DNA of 64,000 bases. Origin: Lysobacter changpingensis (GTDB taxonomy: Bacteria > Pseudomonadota > Gammaproteobacteria > Xanthomonadales > Xanthomonadaceae). Of this stretch, positions 1 to 12,327 are shown in pieces. A program made the position numbers and the translations under genes. Location: the NCBI RefSeq assembly GCF_017308985.1, contig NZ_JADWPE010000008.1, forward strand, positions 114,875-178,874. The letters are read 5' to 3'. The first letter of the stretch is position 1. Every line of letters begins with the position of its first letter. The notes below the pieces were generated by a model that did no database searches, had not been told where the DNA came from, and saw only the letters and a program-made list of their open reading frames with translations.

Positions 1-1
1 G

Positions 2-442
2 AGCGACGCGGGCCTGCGCGCCGTGCTGTTCGGCGACGAGGCCGGCAAGCTGGTGCACGACCTGCAATCGCGGCTGCCGACGGCGGCGCTCGCGGTGGAC
101 GCGGGCGGCGTGCAGGCGGCGCTGGAGGCGGTGGTCGATTGCGTCGAGGCGCCGCATCTCGCGCTGGACCGGCCGCTCGATCTGCAGGGCACGCCATTCC
201 AGACGAAGGTGTGGCGTGCATTGCGGCGAGTCCCGGCAGGAACGACGGTGAGTTACGGCGAACTGGCCCGGCGGCTGGGCGTGCCCGGGTCGGCCCGGGC
301 GGTCGCGGCGGCCTGCGCGGCCAATCCGCTGGCGGTGGTGGTGCCATGCCATCGCGTGGTCGCGGCCGACGGCAGCCTGTCCGGCTACCGCTGGGGTGTT
401 GGGCGAAAGCGCACGCTGCTGCAGCGCGAGGCACGCGCATGA
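2..442 (+). CDS. ada: Ada-type O6-methylguanine-DNA methyltransferase, C-terminal part (5' end outside window)
   Basis: The reading frame is open to the left edge, so only the C-terminal part is present. It contains the suicide methyltransferase domain: a QGTPFQTKVWRAL segment followed by PCHRVV, whose cysteine codon (347-349) accepts the methyl group from O6-methylguanine or O4-methylthymine. The residues before this domain (GLRAVLFGDEAGKLVHDL) resemble the linker between the regulatory and methyltransferase parts of Ada, rather than the short N-terminus of a stand-alone Ogt. A GTG at 23 could only start a truncated protein. The stop overlaps the next gene by 4 bp (ATGA), so a DNA-repair operon with the downstream oxygenase is likely. 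Whether the AraC-like regulatory half is present cannot be seen here. Confidence 0.85.
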   Translation, partial: SDAGLRAVLFGDEAGKLVHDLQSRLPTAALAVDAGGVQAALEAVVDCVEAPHLALDRPLDLQGTPFQTKVWRALRRVPAGTTVSYGELARRLGVPGSARAVAAACAANPLAVVVPCHRVVAADGSLSGYRWGVGRKRTLLQREARA

Positions 443-1179
443 GCGCCGCGTTGACCCTGCGACGGGACCGCAAGGCGCTCGCCGAGCGCATCGCCTGGCA
501 GGACTGGGAAGGGACGGCCGCATCGCTCGACGCGTGCGGCCACGCGGTGCTGCCGGGCCTGCTCGACGAAGCCGAATGCCGCGCGATCGCCGCGCTGTAC
601 GACCGGCCCGACGGCTTCCGCAGCCGCGTGGTGATGGCGCGGCATGGGTTCGGCAGCGGCGAATACCGCTATTTCGCCTATCCGCTGCCGCCGACGGTCG
701 CGCTGCTGCGCGAGGCGGTCTATCCGTATCTGGCGCCGGTCGCGAACCGATGGAACGCGGCGATGGGCATCGACGTGCGCTATCCCGACACGCACGACGA
801 TTTCCTGCAACGCTGCCATGAGGCCGGCCAGACGCGGCCCACGCCGCTGCTGCTGCGGTATCACGCCGGCGACTACAACTGCCTGCACCAGGACCTCTAC
901 GGCGAACACGTGTTCCCGCTGCAGGTAGCGATGCTGCTCTCGCAACCAGGCGAGGACTTCGACGGCGGCGAGTTCGTCCTCACCGAGCAGCGCCCGCGCA
1001 TGCAGTCGCGCGCGGACGTCGTGCCGCTGCGCCGCGGCGATGCGGTCGTGTTCGCCGTGCATCGTCGCCCGGTGCGCGGGACGCGCGGCATCTATCGCGT
1101 GAACCTGCGCCACGGCGTGAGCCGCGTGCGTTCAGGCCGACGTCACGTCCTGGGCCTCGTGTTTCACGACGCGCAGTAG
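439..1179 (+). CDS. 2-oxoglutarate/Fe(II)-dependent oxygenase next to ada
   Basis: The protein is 246 aa. It has a jelly-roll dioxygenase signature: HQD at residues 150-152 (iron ligands), a later histidine in VNLRHGVSRVR (about 225) and an arginine about ten residues further that would bind 2-oxoglutarate. The end, RHVLGLVFHDA, matches the prokaryotic Oxygenase-NA family (PF09859), which is repeatedly found beside ada and has been proposed to act on alkylated nucleic acid. The start at 439 is chosen because it gives the ATGA overlap with ada; the frame extends further upstream but only antisense-like sequence lies there. A role in direct reversal of alkylation damage is inferred from context. 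Confidence 0.85.
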   Translation: MSAALTLRRDRKALAERIAWQDWEGTAASLDACGHAVLPGLLDEAECRAIAALYDRPDGFRSRVVMARHGFGSGEYRYFAYPLPPTVALLREAVYPYLAPVANRWNAAMGIDVRYPDTHDDFLQRCHEAGQTRPTPLLLRYHAGDYNCLHQDLYGEHVFPLQVAMLLSQPGEDFDGGEFVLTEQRPRMQSRADVVPLRRGDAVVFAVHRRPVRGTRGIYRVNLRHGVSRVRSGRRHVLGLVFHDAQ

Positions 1180-1281
1180 GCCTGCGTCCTAACCTGCGGC
1201 GTCAAGGCGATGGCCGTGGGTGCTCAGGTTTTCCCGCCGGATGCCGTTAACGAAACGCCGCACCGTCCCGCGCGGCGCAAC

Positions 1282-1286
1282 GGAGG
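1282..1286 (+). promoter_or_regulatory. Ribosome binding site deciding the GTG start at 1297
   Basis: A perfect GGAGG lies 10 bases before the GTG at 1297. No comparable site precedes the ATG at 1210, which favours the shorter protein. Confidence 0.6.
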
Positions 1287-1296
1287 AAGCACCGGA

Positions 1297-1539
1297 GTGT
1301 CCGGGAAAGAAAGACGCAAGCCCAAGCCGCCGCTCGATGCCGCCGCGCTGCGGAAGGGCCTCACCGAGGAGCAGCGCCGCACGCTGGAGGAGCTGGAGCA
1401 TTTCCAGTGGACGCTGGAGTTCGTGCGCCGCCCGCTGTTCCAGGACCCGATGCCGGTGCTGTTCGATCGCGACCGCAAGCGCTGCGTGGCGCTGCTGCCG
1501 GATGGATCGCTGGATGAGTCGGTGAAGCTGCGCGAGTAA
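1297..1539 (+). CDS. Small hypothetical protein (80 aa)
   Basis: An 80-residue, strongly charged protein with a Lys/Arg-rich N-terminus (SGKERRKPKPP), a predicted helix rich in Glu (LTEEQRRTLEELEHFQWTLEFVRR) and a C-terminal segment PMPVLFDRDRKRCVALLPDGSLDE. No catalytic motif, signal peptide or membrane segment is visible. The GTG start is supported by a GGAGG 10 bases upstream. The gene stands alone, followed by a REP-type palindrome. Similar short conserved proteins are common in Xanthomonadaceae, but I cannot assign a function. Confidence 0.65.
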   Translation: MSGKERRKPKPPLDAAALRKGLTEEQRRTLEELEHFQWTLEFVRRPLFQDPMPVLFDRDRKRCVALLPDGSLDESVKLRE

Positions 1540-1551
1540 GCACCGCGCCTG

Positions 1552-1634
1552 CTCTTGTAGCCCGGGTAAGCGAAGCGCACCCGGGGCTCTGCGCGGTGAA
1601 CCCGGGTGCGCTTCGCTTACCCGGGCTACAAGAG
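1552..1634. repeat. GTAG-headed REP palindrome, copy 1 (SMAG-like)
   Basis: Two inverted monomers, each beginning GTAGCCCGGG, then TAAGCGAAGCGCACCCGGG, face one another around a short spacer; the outer arms CTCTTGTAG and CTACAAGAG also pair. Each monomer can fold on CCCGGGT/ACCCGGG. The design (GTAG head, imperfect palindrome, tail-to-tail dimer, intergenic position) matches the SMAG class of REP elements described in Stenotrophomonas maltophilia. Confidence 0.85.
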
Positions 1635-1683
1635 CTACAAGGGCGATCCCGTCGTCCGACGAACGCCTGAACGACACGGGCAC

Positions 1684-3876
1684 CTACGCCGGCTGCAGAT
1701 TCGCATACGCCAGCACCAGCCACTTGCTGCCGGCATCGTCGAAGTTCACCTGCACGCGCGCGTGCGCGCCGCTGCCTTCGTAATCGGTGACGGTGCCCAG
1801 TCCGAACGACGGGTGCTTCACCTGCGAGCCCAACCGCACCGCCGGCTGTTCCAGCGGCGCATGCCCGCGACCGGCGCCCGGCACGCCACGCTGCACGCCG
1901 CCGCTGTACGGGCGCGAGACCTGCACCTTCGGGCGCACTTCGTTGAGCAGCGGCGCGGGGATCTCGCGCAGGAAGCGCGACGGCACGCCGTACATGTCGG
2001 CGCCGTGGATGCGGCGCGACTCGGCATAGCTGAGCACGAGCTTCTGCCGCGCGCGCGTGATGCCGACGTACGCGAGGCGGCGCTCCTCTTCGAGGCGACC
2101 GGACTCTTCCGTGGAGCGGCCGCTCGGGAACACGCCCTCTTCCATGCCGGCCAGGAACACCAGCGGGAATTCCAGTCCCTTGGCGCTGTGCAGCGTCATC
2201 AGCTGCACGCCCTCCTCGCCGGCCTGCGCCTGGCCTTCGCCGGCTTCCAGCGCGGCGTAGCTGAGGAACGCGACCAGTTCCGGCATCGCCGTCGCGTCCT
2301 CGTCGTCGCTGCGCGTGAAGCGCGAGGCGACCGACACGAGTTCATCGAGGTTGTCCACGCGCGAATCCAGCTGGCCGCGCGATTCGTTGAAGTAATGCTC
2401 GCGCAGGCCCGAGCGGATCAACACGTGGTCGATCTTCTCCGGCAGCGTCATCGACGCCAGTTCGTTGTCGAGGTCGTCGATCATCGCGAGGAAGCCCGCG
2501 ACCGCATTGCGCGCGCGAGCCGCGAGGCCGTTCTCGCCGACGATCCGACGCGAGGCTTCCCATAGCGACACACCATCGGCACGTGCGCGACGGCGCACTT
2601 CGTCCAGCGTGCGCTCGCCGATGCCACGCGTCGGCGTGTTCACCGCGCGCTCGAATGCCGCGTCGTCCAGACGCGAAGCGATCAGGCGCAGGTACGCCAG
2701 CGTGTCCTTGATTTCGGCGCGCTCGAAGAAGCGCAGGCCACCGTACACGCGGTACGGCACCTGTTCGGACAGCAGCGATTCTTCGAACGCGCGCGACTGC
2801 GCGTTGCTGCGGTAGAGGATGGCGACTTCGCCGTAGCTGCCGCCATCGCGCACCCACTGGCGCAGGCGTTCGACGACGAAGCGCGCCTCGTCCATCTCGT
2901 TGTACGCGGCGTACAGGTCGATCGGCTCGCCCGTGCCGCTGTCGGTCCACAGGTTCTTGCCGAGGCGGTCGGGGTTGTGCGCGATGACCGCGTTGGCCGC
3001 TTCCAGGATGTTCGCGCTGGAGCGGTAGTTCTGCTCCAGGCGGATCGTGTGCGTGCCGGAGAAATCCTTCAGGAACCGCTGCATGTTCTCGACTTTTGCG
3101 CCACGCCAGCCATAGATCGACTGGTCGTCGTCACCGACGACGAACACGTGGCCGGTATCGCCCGCGAGCACGCGCACGAAGGCGTACTGGATCGCGTTGG
3201 TGTCCTGGAACTCGTCGACGAGGATCTCGCGGAAGCGATGCCGGTAATGCGCCAGCAGCGCCGGGTTGTCGCGCAGCAGTTCGTGCGCGCGCAGCAGCAG
3301 TTCGGCGAAATCGACCAAGCCCGCGCGTTCGCAGCGCTCCTGGTAGGCCTCATAGCATTTGTGCATGACGTCGGCCCACGGATCGCCGGACGTCGGTTGC
3401 AGGTTGTGGGGGCGGCGGCCTTCGTCCTTCTGCGCGTTGATCCACCACACGATCTGCCGCGGCGGAAAGCGCGTTTCGTCGAATTCCAGCGCCTGCACGA
3501 CGCGCTTGACCAGGCGCAGCTGGTCGTCCGAATCGAGCACCTGGAAGCCTTCAGGCAACTTCGCTTCCTGCCAGTGCAGGCGCAGCAGGCGATGCGCGAG
3601 TCCGTGGAAGGTGCCGATCCACATGCCGCGCGCGCCGTGGCGCAGCTGGCCGTCGACGCGGTGGCGCATCTCGCCGGCGGCCTTGTTGGTGAAGGTCACC
3701 GCGAGGATGCCGTGGGTCGGCACGCCGTGGACTTCGTTCATCCAGGCGATGCGGTGCGTGAGCACGCGGGTCTTGCCGGAACCGGCGCCGGCGAGGACGA
3801 GGTAATGACCGGGCGGGGCGCTGACGGCCTCGCGCTGCGCTGGATTCAGCGCGTCGAGCAGGTGGGAGACATCCAT
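1684..3876 (-). CDS. uvrD: ATP-dependent DNA helicase II (UvrD)
   Basis: A 730-aa superfamily 1A 3'-5' helicase used in nucleotide excision and mismatch repair. The Q-motif and Walker A AGAGSGKT (about 29-36) open the protein. Motif II reads VDEFQDTN, motif III GDDDQSIYGWRGA, motif IV LEQNYRSS, and motif VI VGITRARQKL. The C-terminus (KHPSFGLGTVTDYEGSG ... VLAYANLQPA) is the short Tudor-like tail expected of UvrD, and the length fits the family (about 720-730 aa). The gene is divergent from the peptidase gene at 3939, with 62 bp between them to hold both promoters. Confidence 0.97.
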   Translation of the reverse strand: MDVSHLLDALNPAQREAVSAPPGHYLVLAGAGSGKTRVLTHRIAWMNEVHGVPTHGILAVTFTNKAAGEMRHRVDGQLRHGARGMWIGTFHGLAHRLLRLHWQEAKLPEGFQVLDSDDQLRLVKRVVQALEFDETRFPPRQIVWWINAQKDEGRRPHNLQPTSGDPWADVMHKCYEAYQERCERAGLVDFAELLLRAHELLRDNPALLAHYRHRFREILVDEFQDTNAIQYAFVRVLAGDTGHVFVVGDDDQSIYGWRGAKVENMQRFLKDFSGTHTIRLEQNYRSSANILEAANAVIAHNPDRLGKNLWTDSGTGEPIDLYAAYNEMDEARFVVERLRQWVRDGGSYGEVAILYRSNAQSRAFEESLLSEQVPYRVYGGLRFFERAEIKDTLAYLRLIASRLDDAAFERAVNTPTRGIGERTLDEVRRRARADGVSLWEASRRIVGENGLAARARNAVAGFLAMIDDLDNELASMTLPEKIDHVLIRSGLREHYFNESRGQLDSRVDNLDELVSVASRFTRSDDEDATAMPELVAFLSYAALEAGEGQAQAGEEGVQLMTLHSAKGLEFPLVFLAGMEEGVFPSGRSTEESGRLEEERRLAYVGITRARQKLVLSYAESRRIHGADMYGVPSRFLREIPAPLLNEVRPKVQVSRPYSGGVQRGVPGAGRGHAPLEQPAVRLGSQVKHPSFGLGTVTDYEGSGAHARVQVNFDDAGSKWLVLAYANLQPA

Positions 3877-3938
3877 GCGGGTATTGTAGCGGCGGCGGTC
3901 TCAACGCCCGCGTCGCGGGCCATCGCGGAGGGAGCTGA

Positions 3939-4919
3939 ATGCGTCCGACGTCGAAAACGCTGCGGATCGCGGCCGGACTGGTGTTTGCCACCGCATCGGC
4001 CGGCAGCATCGCGCAGGATCCCGAGCCTGACGCCGAACGTACCCTGCGTGCCGGCGACAGCGCGCTGCAGGTCAGCGTCATCGGCGTGGACGACGCGCGC
4101 CGCCGCGCGCAGTTGCAGGACTGGCTGGCCGAAGTCGCCCAGGCCCAGCTCACGGCGTTCGGGCGCTATCCGCTGCACGACGCGCGCGTGCGCATCGAGC
4201 AGGTCGGGCGGGAGGCGGCGCGCGACGACGAAAGCCCGGTGCCGTGGGGCCAGACGCTGCGGCGCGGCGATACGGCGGTGCTGCTGTTCGTGCGCGACGA
4301 CGCGACCCCGGCGGAACTTCGCGCGGACTGGACGGCGATCCACGAGCTCTCGCACCTGTTCCATCCGTACATGGGGCGCGACGGCCGCTGGCTGTCGGAA
4401 GGCCTCGCGAGCTACTACCAGAACGTGCTGCGCGCCCGAGCGGGGCTGCTGACGCCGGAGCGCGCGTGGGAGCTGCTCGACGCCGGCTTCGGTCGCGGCC
4501 GCCGCGAAACCAGCGGCACGCCGCTGGTCGAGCTCAGCCGCACGCACGCAGGCACGATGCGCGTCTACTGGGCGGGCGCGGCGTTCTGGCTGCAGGCCGA
4601 CGTCGCGCTGCGACGCGACCACGGGTCCAGTCTCGACCGCGTGCTGTCGAAGTACTCGGACTGCTGCCTCAACGGCACCGGCGAAATGGCGCCGACGCAG
4701 TTCATCGCCGAACTCGACCGGCTCTCCGGTACGAAGGTGTTCTCGTCGCACTACGCGCGCTTCGCGCAGTCTCGCGAGTTCCCGTCGCTGGATGCGACCT
4801 ACGCGGACCTGGCGATCACGCGCCGCAATGGCGAATTGCGATTCGGGCAGGACGGCTCCGGTGCCCGGCTGCGTCGCGCGATTACCGCACGCGACACGCC
4901 AGGACGCGCATCGCACTGA
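3939..4919 (+). CDS. Secreted M61-like zinc metallopeptidase
   Basis: A 326-aa protein with an N-terminal signal peptide (positive start, hydrophobic stretch to about residue 25, ending SIAQ). HELSH at 135-139 followed by E154 in GRWLSEGLASYYQ gives the HExxH...E zinc site of gluzincins, and the layout HELSHLFHPY ... WLSEGLA resembles the glycyl aminopeptidase (M61) and related families. The N-terminal PDZ and beta domains of full-length M61 enzymes are missing, so this is a short variant. It is monocistronic and divergent from uvrD. Periplasmic or secreted location is inferred; the substrate is unknown. Confidence 0.8.
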   Translation: MRPTSKTLRIAAGLVFATASAGSIAQDPEPDAERTLRAGDSALQVSVIGVDDARRRAQLQDWLAEVAQAQLTAFGRYPLHDARVRIEQVGREAARDDESPVPWGQTLRRGDTAVLLFVRDDATPAELRADWTAIHELSHLFHPYMGRDGRWLSEGLASYYQNVLRARAGLLTPERAWELLDAGFGRGRRETSGTPLVELSRTHAGTMRVYWAGAAFWLQADVALRRDHGSSLDRVLSKYSDCCLNGTGEMAPTQFIAELDRLSGTKVFSSHYARFAQSREFPSLDATYADLAITRRNGELRFGQDGSGARLRRAITARDTPGRASH

Positions 4920-4960
4920 CGTTCGACTCGCCGCCGGCGTGGCGGCCGGCATCTGCCTTT

Positions 4961-8756
<3,796 letters not shown>

Positions 8757-8766
8757 GCACGGCACG

Positions 8767-8799
8767 AAAGAAGGCCCGGCATTCGCCGGGCTTTCTTTT
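8767..8799 (+). terminator. Rho-independent terminator after DPP IV
   Basis: A 14-bp stem (8767-8780 with 8785-8798, one G-T pair) closes a four-base ATTC loop. Its 3' arm is T-rich and ends at a TTTT run. It lies 10 bases after the DPP IV stop codon. Confidence 0.85.
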
Positions 8800-8810
8800 G
8801 CCCAGCTTTT

Positions 8811-8886
8811 GTAGCCCGGGTAAGGCCAAAGGCCGCACCCGGGGATGACGCGCATGAATCCCGGGGCGCTTCGCGCAGCCGGGCCG
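8811..8886. repeat. Degenerate GTAG REP palindrome, copy 3
   Basis: The left monomer begins GTAGCCCGGGTAAG but its loop is changed to GCCAAAGGCC, and the right monomer is decayed. The outer CCCGGG blocks are kept. This is a diverged member of the same family. Confidence 0.65.
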
Positions 8887-8989
8887 CGAAAGCGCGGCCG
8901 TCGGCCCCGAAGCAACGGTTACCTTCGGCGCATGGTGCGGCGCCGGCACAGCCGCCATGCTGCGTGTCGGACCCATCACCGCCGACGTC

Positions 8990-10813
8990 ATGACCAAGCC
9001 GCTCACCCTCGCGATCGCTCTCTCCCTCACGCTGACCACCGGCGCCCCGCTGCTGGCGCAGGCCGCGCAGCCCGCCGCCAGGACCTCCGCGGCGAAGCCC
9101 GCCGCCAGGCCCGCGCCCGCATGGGTCGCGAAGAGCAACGAGTACGCCGACATCCTGGTCAGGGCGCAGGCCGGGTTCGCGCCGGAAGGCATGTCGTTCC
9201 TCGGCGTGCCGGGCTACGACGAGCGCGTCGCCGACTTCAAGCCGCAGAACGCCGAACGCTTCCGCGCCGCCACCGCGAAGGCGCGCGACGAACTGAAGGC
9301 CAAGCTCGCCACCGAGCGCGACCCGAACGTGCGCCAGGATCTTGAAATCATGATCCAGGCCGCCAACGACAACATCGTCACCAGCGAACTCACGCAGCGC
9401 CTGATGCTGCCGTGGAGCGACGTTGCGCAGACGATGTTCGGCGGCCTGCAATCGCTGCTGTCGGACCAGACGCCGCCCGAGCGCCGCGCGAAGGCGCTGG
9501 AGCGCCTGAAGAACTACGTCGGCCAGGGCACCGGGAAGACGCCGGTCACCGAACTGGCGATGGCGCGCTACACCGAAGCCGCGGCGAACGCGAAGCTCGT
9601 GCCGCCGACGAAGCTCGAAGTCGAGCAGGCGCTGACCAACATCGCCACCTACGCCGACGGCATCCGCAAGCTGTTCGCCAAGTACAAGGTCGACGGCGCC
9701 GAGCCCGCGCTCGCCGCCATGGACACGCAGCTGAAGGCCTACGGCGACTGGGCGCGCGCGAACGTGCTGCCCACCGCGCGCACCGACACCCGGCTGCCGC
9801 CGGAGATGTACGCCAACAGCCTCAAGCAGTACGGAATCGACATCGACCCGCAACTGCTGATCCGCCGCGCGCAGGTGGAGTTCATGGAGACGCGCGCGGC
9901 GATGCAGCAGCTCGCACCGCTGGTGGCGAAGGCGAACAACCTCGACGTCGCCGACCCGCACGATTACGTCGCCGTCATCAACGCGCTGAAGAAGCGCAAC
10001 ATGCCCAACGACCAGCTGGAAGCGCGCTATCGCACGGTGATCGACCAGATCGATCCGATCATCCGCAAGGAGAAGATCGTCGACGTGCCGAACCGGCCGA
10101 TGGTGATGCGCCTGGGCACCGAAGCCGAATCGGCGCAGACCTCCGCGCCGCATTTCCTGCCGGCGCCGCTGATCGGCAACACCGGGCAGCAGGGCCAGTT
10201 CATTCTGCCGGTGTCGGTGCCCACCGCCGACGGCAAGGCGCTGCAGTACGACGACTTCAACTTCGATGCGGTGCGCTGGACGCTGTCGGCGCACGAGGGG
10301 CGTCCGGGCCATGAGCTGCAGTTCACCGCGATGGTCGAGCGCGGCATTTCGCTGGCGCGCACGATGTTCGCGTTCAACTCGGTGAACGTGGAGGGCTGGG
10401 CGCTGTACGCCGAAGCCGAAATGGTGCCGTACGAGCCGCTCGACGGACAGCTGATCGCGCTGCAGTTCCGCCTGATGCGCGCGGCGCGCGCGATGCTGGA
10501 TCCGATGCTGAACCTGGGAATGATCGACCGCGAGGCCGCCGGGAAGATCCTGCGCGACAAGGTCGGGCTGTCGGAAGCGATGACCAAGCAGGAGCTGGAT
10601 CGCTACACCTTCAATTCGCCGGGCCAGGCGGGCAGCTATTTCTACGGCTACAGCCGCATCCTCGAACTGCGCATGGAGACCGAACTCGCCCTGGGCGACA
10701 GGTTCGACCGGCTCGCGTTCAACAACTTCCTGCTGGACCAGGGCCTGCTGCCGCCGGATCTGCTGGCGAAGGCGGTGCGGGAGCAGTTCGTGCCGGTGCA
10801 GATGAAGAAGTGA
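8990..10813 (+). CDS. DUF885 family exported metallopeptidase-like protein
   Basis: A 607-aa protein when started at the ATG at 8990, which gives a clean signal peptide (MTKPLTLAIALSLTLTTGAPLLAQA). The body is alpha-helical and carries HEGRPGHE at 435-442, the HExxPGHE/H motif of the DUF885 family, a probable zinc-binding site. EGWALYAE about 30 residues later supplies a third ligand, and the C-terminus has the conserved GQAGSYFYGYSRI. DUF885 members are annotated as putative peptidases; a substrate is not established. The ATG at 8957 in the same frame would add 11 residues and spoil the signal peptide start. Confidence 0.88.
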   Translation: MTKPLTLAIALSLTLTTGAPLLAQAAQPAARTSAAKPAARPAPAWVAKSNEYADILVRAQAGFAPEGMSFLGVPGYDERVADFKPQNAERFRAATAKARDELKAKLATERDPNVRQDLEIMIQAANDNIVTSELTQRLMLPWSDVAQTMFGGLQSLLSDQTPPERRAKALERLKNYVGQGTGKTPVTELAMARYTEAAANAKLVPPTKLEVEQALTNIATYADGIRKLFAKYKVDGAEPALAAMDTQLKAYGDWARANVLPTARTDTRLPPEMYANSLKQYGIDIDPQLLIRRAQVEFMETRAAMQQLAPLVAKANNLDVADPHDYVAVINALKKRNMPNDQLEARYRTVIDQIDPIIRKEKIVDVPNRPMVMRLGTEAESAQTSAPHFLPAPLIGNTGQQGQFILPVSVPTADGKALQYDDFNFDAVRWTLSAHEGRPGHELQFTAMVERGISLARTMFAFNSVNVEGWALYAEAEMVPYEPLDGQLIALQFRLMRAARAMLDPMLNLGMIDREAAGKILRDKVGLSEAMTKQELDRYTFNSPGQAGSYFYGYSRILELRMETELALGDRFDRLAFNNFLLDQGLLPPDLLAKAVREQFVPVQMKK

Positions 10814-11097
10814 TGGGATAGCCCTCAGGAATCAGCCCCTCTCCCTGCGGGAGAGGGGTTGGGGTGAGGGGCGGGGGCGTGCGATGCGGTGATGGGCCGG
10901 TGCTGTCCTCGCCGGTACGGCGCTGTGCACTTCACCCCTCCCCATCCTTCCCAGCAGGCAGGGGAGAGGGCGCTGCTTTCACCCGATTCCGACATCCCCT
11001 CCACGCCCCCTGAATGACCCGGCCCGGCGGCGCTTCGCGCCGGGGCCGTCGCGACCCCGCTGGCTATACTTTCGCGACCTTTGTCCGGGAATCTTTC
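10814..11097. repeat. Intergenic G-rich inverted repeats (CCCCTCTCCC family)
   Basis: This gap holds one copy of CCCCTCTCCCTGCGGGAGAG (about 10838-10857) followed by GGGGTTGGGGTGAGGGG, and an inverted relative at about 10934-10975 (CACCCCTCCCCATCC ... GGGGAGAGGG). The same motif recurs at 13965-14075 and 24124-24252. No open reading frame or terminator with a T-run is seen. The promoter for the ketosynthase gene should lie near 11040-11090. Confidence 0.55.
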
Positions 11098-12327
11098 GTG
11101 CTGTCCACGCTTCCGCCGTCCACCGCCCGCCGCATGGCGCCCCTCGCGATCCGCGCGTGCACCGCGACCAGCGCCGTCGGGGCCGGACGCGAGGCGCTGG
11201 CGCAGGCGCTGCGGGACGGCCGCAGCGGACTGCGGCGCAACGACTTCGGCAATGCGTCGCCCGACAGCGCGCCGCTGGACTGCTGGATCGGCCGCGTCGA
11301 CGGCCTGGAAACCCTCGCCCTGCCCGACACCCTGAAAGCCTGGGATTCGCGCAACAACCGCCTGGCCTGGCTCGCCCTGCAGCAGGACGGCCTGCGCGAG
11401 GCGATCGACGACGCGATCGAGCGCTTCGGCGCGCAGCGCATCGCGGTGATCGTCGGCACCTCGACCTCCAGCATCGGCAGTACCGAAGCGGCATACGCCG
11501 CGCTGGAAGACGGCGACTTCGCCGACGAGTACGCGCGTCCGTACGTGCACACGCCGCATTCGCTGGGCGAGTTCGTGCAGCAGGCGACGAACCTGCGCGG
11601 CCCGTGCATCACCGTGGCGACGGCGTGCTCGTCCAGCGCGAAGGTGTTCGCGCAGGCGGCGCGCATGATCGACGCGGGGCTCGTCGATGCCGCGCTGGTC
11701 GGCGGCGTGGACACGCTCTGCGGCAGCGTGCTGTTCGGCTTCAATTCGCTGCAGCTGGTGGCGGCCGAACCGTGCCGCCCGTTCGACGCGACGCGCAACG
11801 GACTCTCGCTCGGCGAGGCCGGCGGTTTCGCGCTGCTCGAACGCGCGCGCGACGGCGACACCGGCCTGCAACTGCGCGGCTACGGCGAATCCAGCGACGC
11901 GCACCACATGTCCTCGCCGCATCCGGACGGCCTGGGCGCACGTCTGGCGATGCGCGACGCGCTCGCGCGTGCGGGCATCGGCGCCGACGAGGTCGGCTAC
12001 CTCAACCTGCACGGCACCGCGACGCCGGCCAACGATGCGATCGAAGCCGCGGCGGTGGCGGCGCTCTTTCCGGAAGCACTGCACGCCAGTTCGACCAAGG
12101 GCTGGACCGGCCACACGCTCGGCGCGGCGGGCATCGTCGAATCGACCATCGCGCTGATCGCGCTGGAACGCGGCGAACTGCCCGGCATGCTCGGCAGCAC
12201 CACGCCCGATCCCGCGTGCGGTCCGCAGATCCGCTTCGCGCCGCAACGTGCCGACATCCGCTTTGCGATGAACAATTCGTTCGGATTCGGCGGCAACAAC
12301 TGTTCGCTGGTGTTCGGTCGCGCATGA
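11098..12327 (+). CDS. Beta-ketoacyl-ACP synthase (KAS II-like) of the aryl polyene cluster
   Basis: A 409-aa thiolase-fold ketosynthase that condenses malonyl-ACP with the growing aryl polyene chain. The catalytic set is complete: Cys177 in TVATACSSSAKVF, His305 in NLHGTATPANDA and His339 in GWTGHTLGAAG. The end FGFGGNNCSLVF is typical of FabF-type enzymes. The GTG at 11098 is chosen as start; an ATG at 11134 is the alternative and would lose 12 residues outside the fold. It overlaps the chain-length factor by 4 bp and is the first gene of a three-gene + strand operon. It corresponds to the main ketosynthase of Ape/xanthomonadin clusters. Confidence 0.9.
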   Translation: MLSTLPPSTARRMAPLAIRACTATSAVGAGREALAQALRDGRSGLRRNDFGNASPDSAPLDCWIGRVDGLETLALPDTLKAWDSRNNRLAWLALQQDGLREAIDDAIERFGAQRIAVIVGTSTSSIGSTEAAYAALEDGDFADEYARPYVHTPHSLGEFVQQATNLRGPCITVATACSSSAKVFAQAARMIDAGLVDAALVGGVDTLCGSVLFGFNSLQLVAAEPCRPFDATRNGLSLGEAGGFALLERARDGDTGLQLRGYGESSDAHHMSSPHPDGLGARLAMRDALARAGIGADEVGYLNLHGTATPANDAIEAAAVAALFPEALHASSTKGWTGHTLGAAGIVESTIALIALERGELPGMLGSTTPDPACGPQIRFAPQRADIRFAMNNSFGFGGNNCSLVFGRA

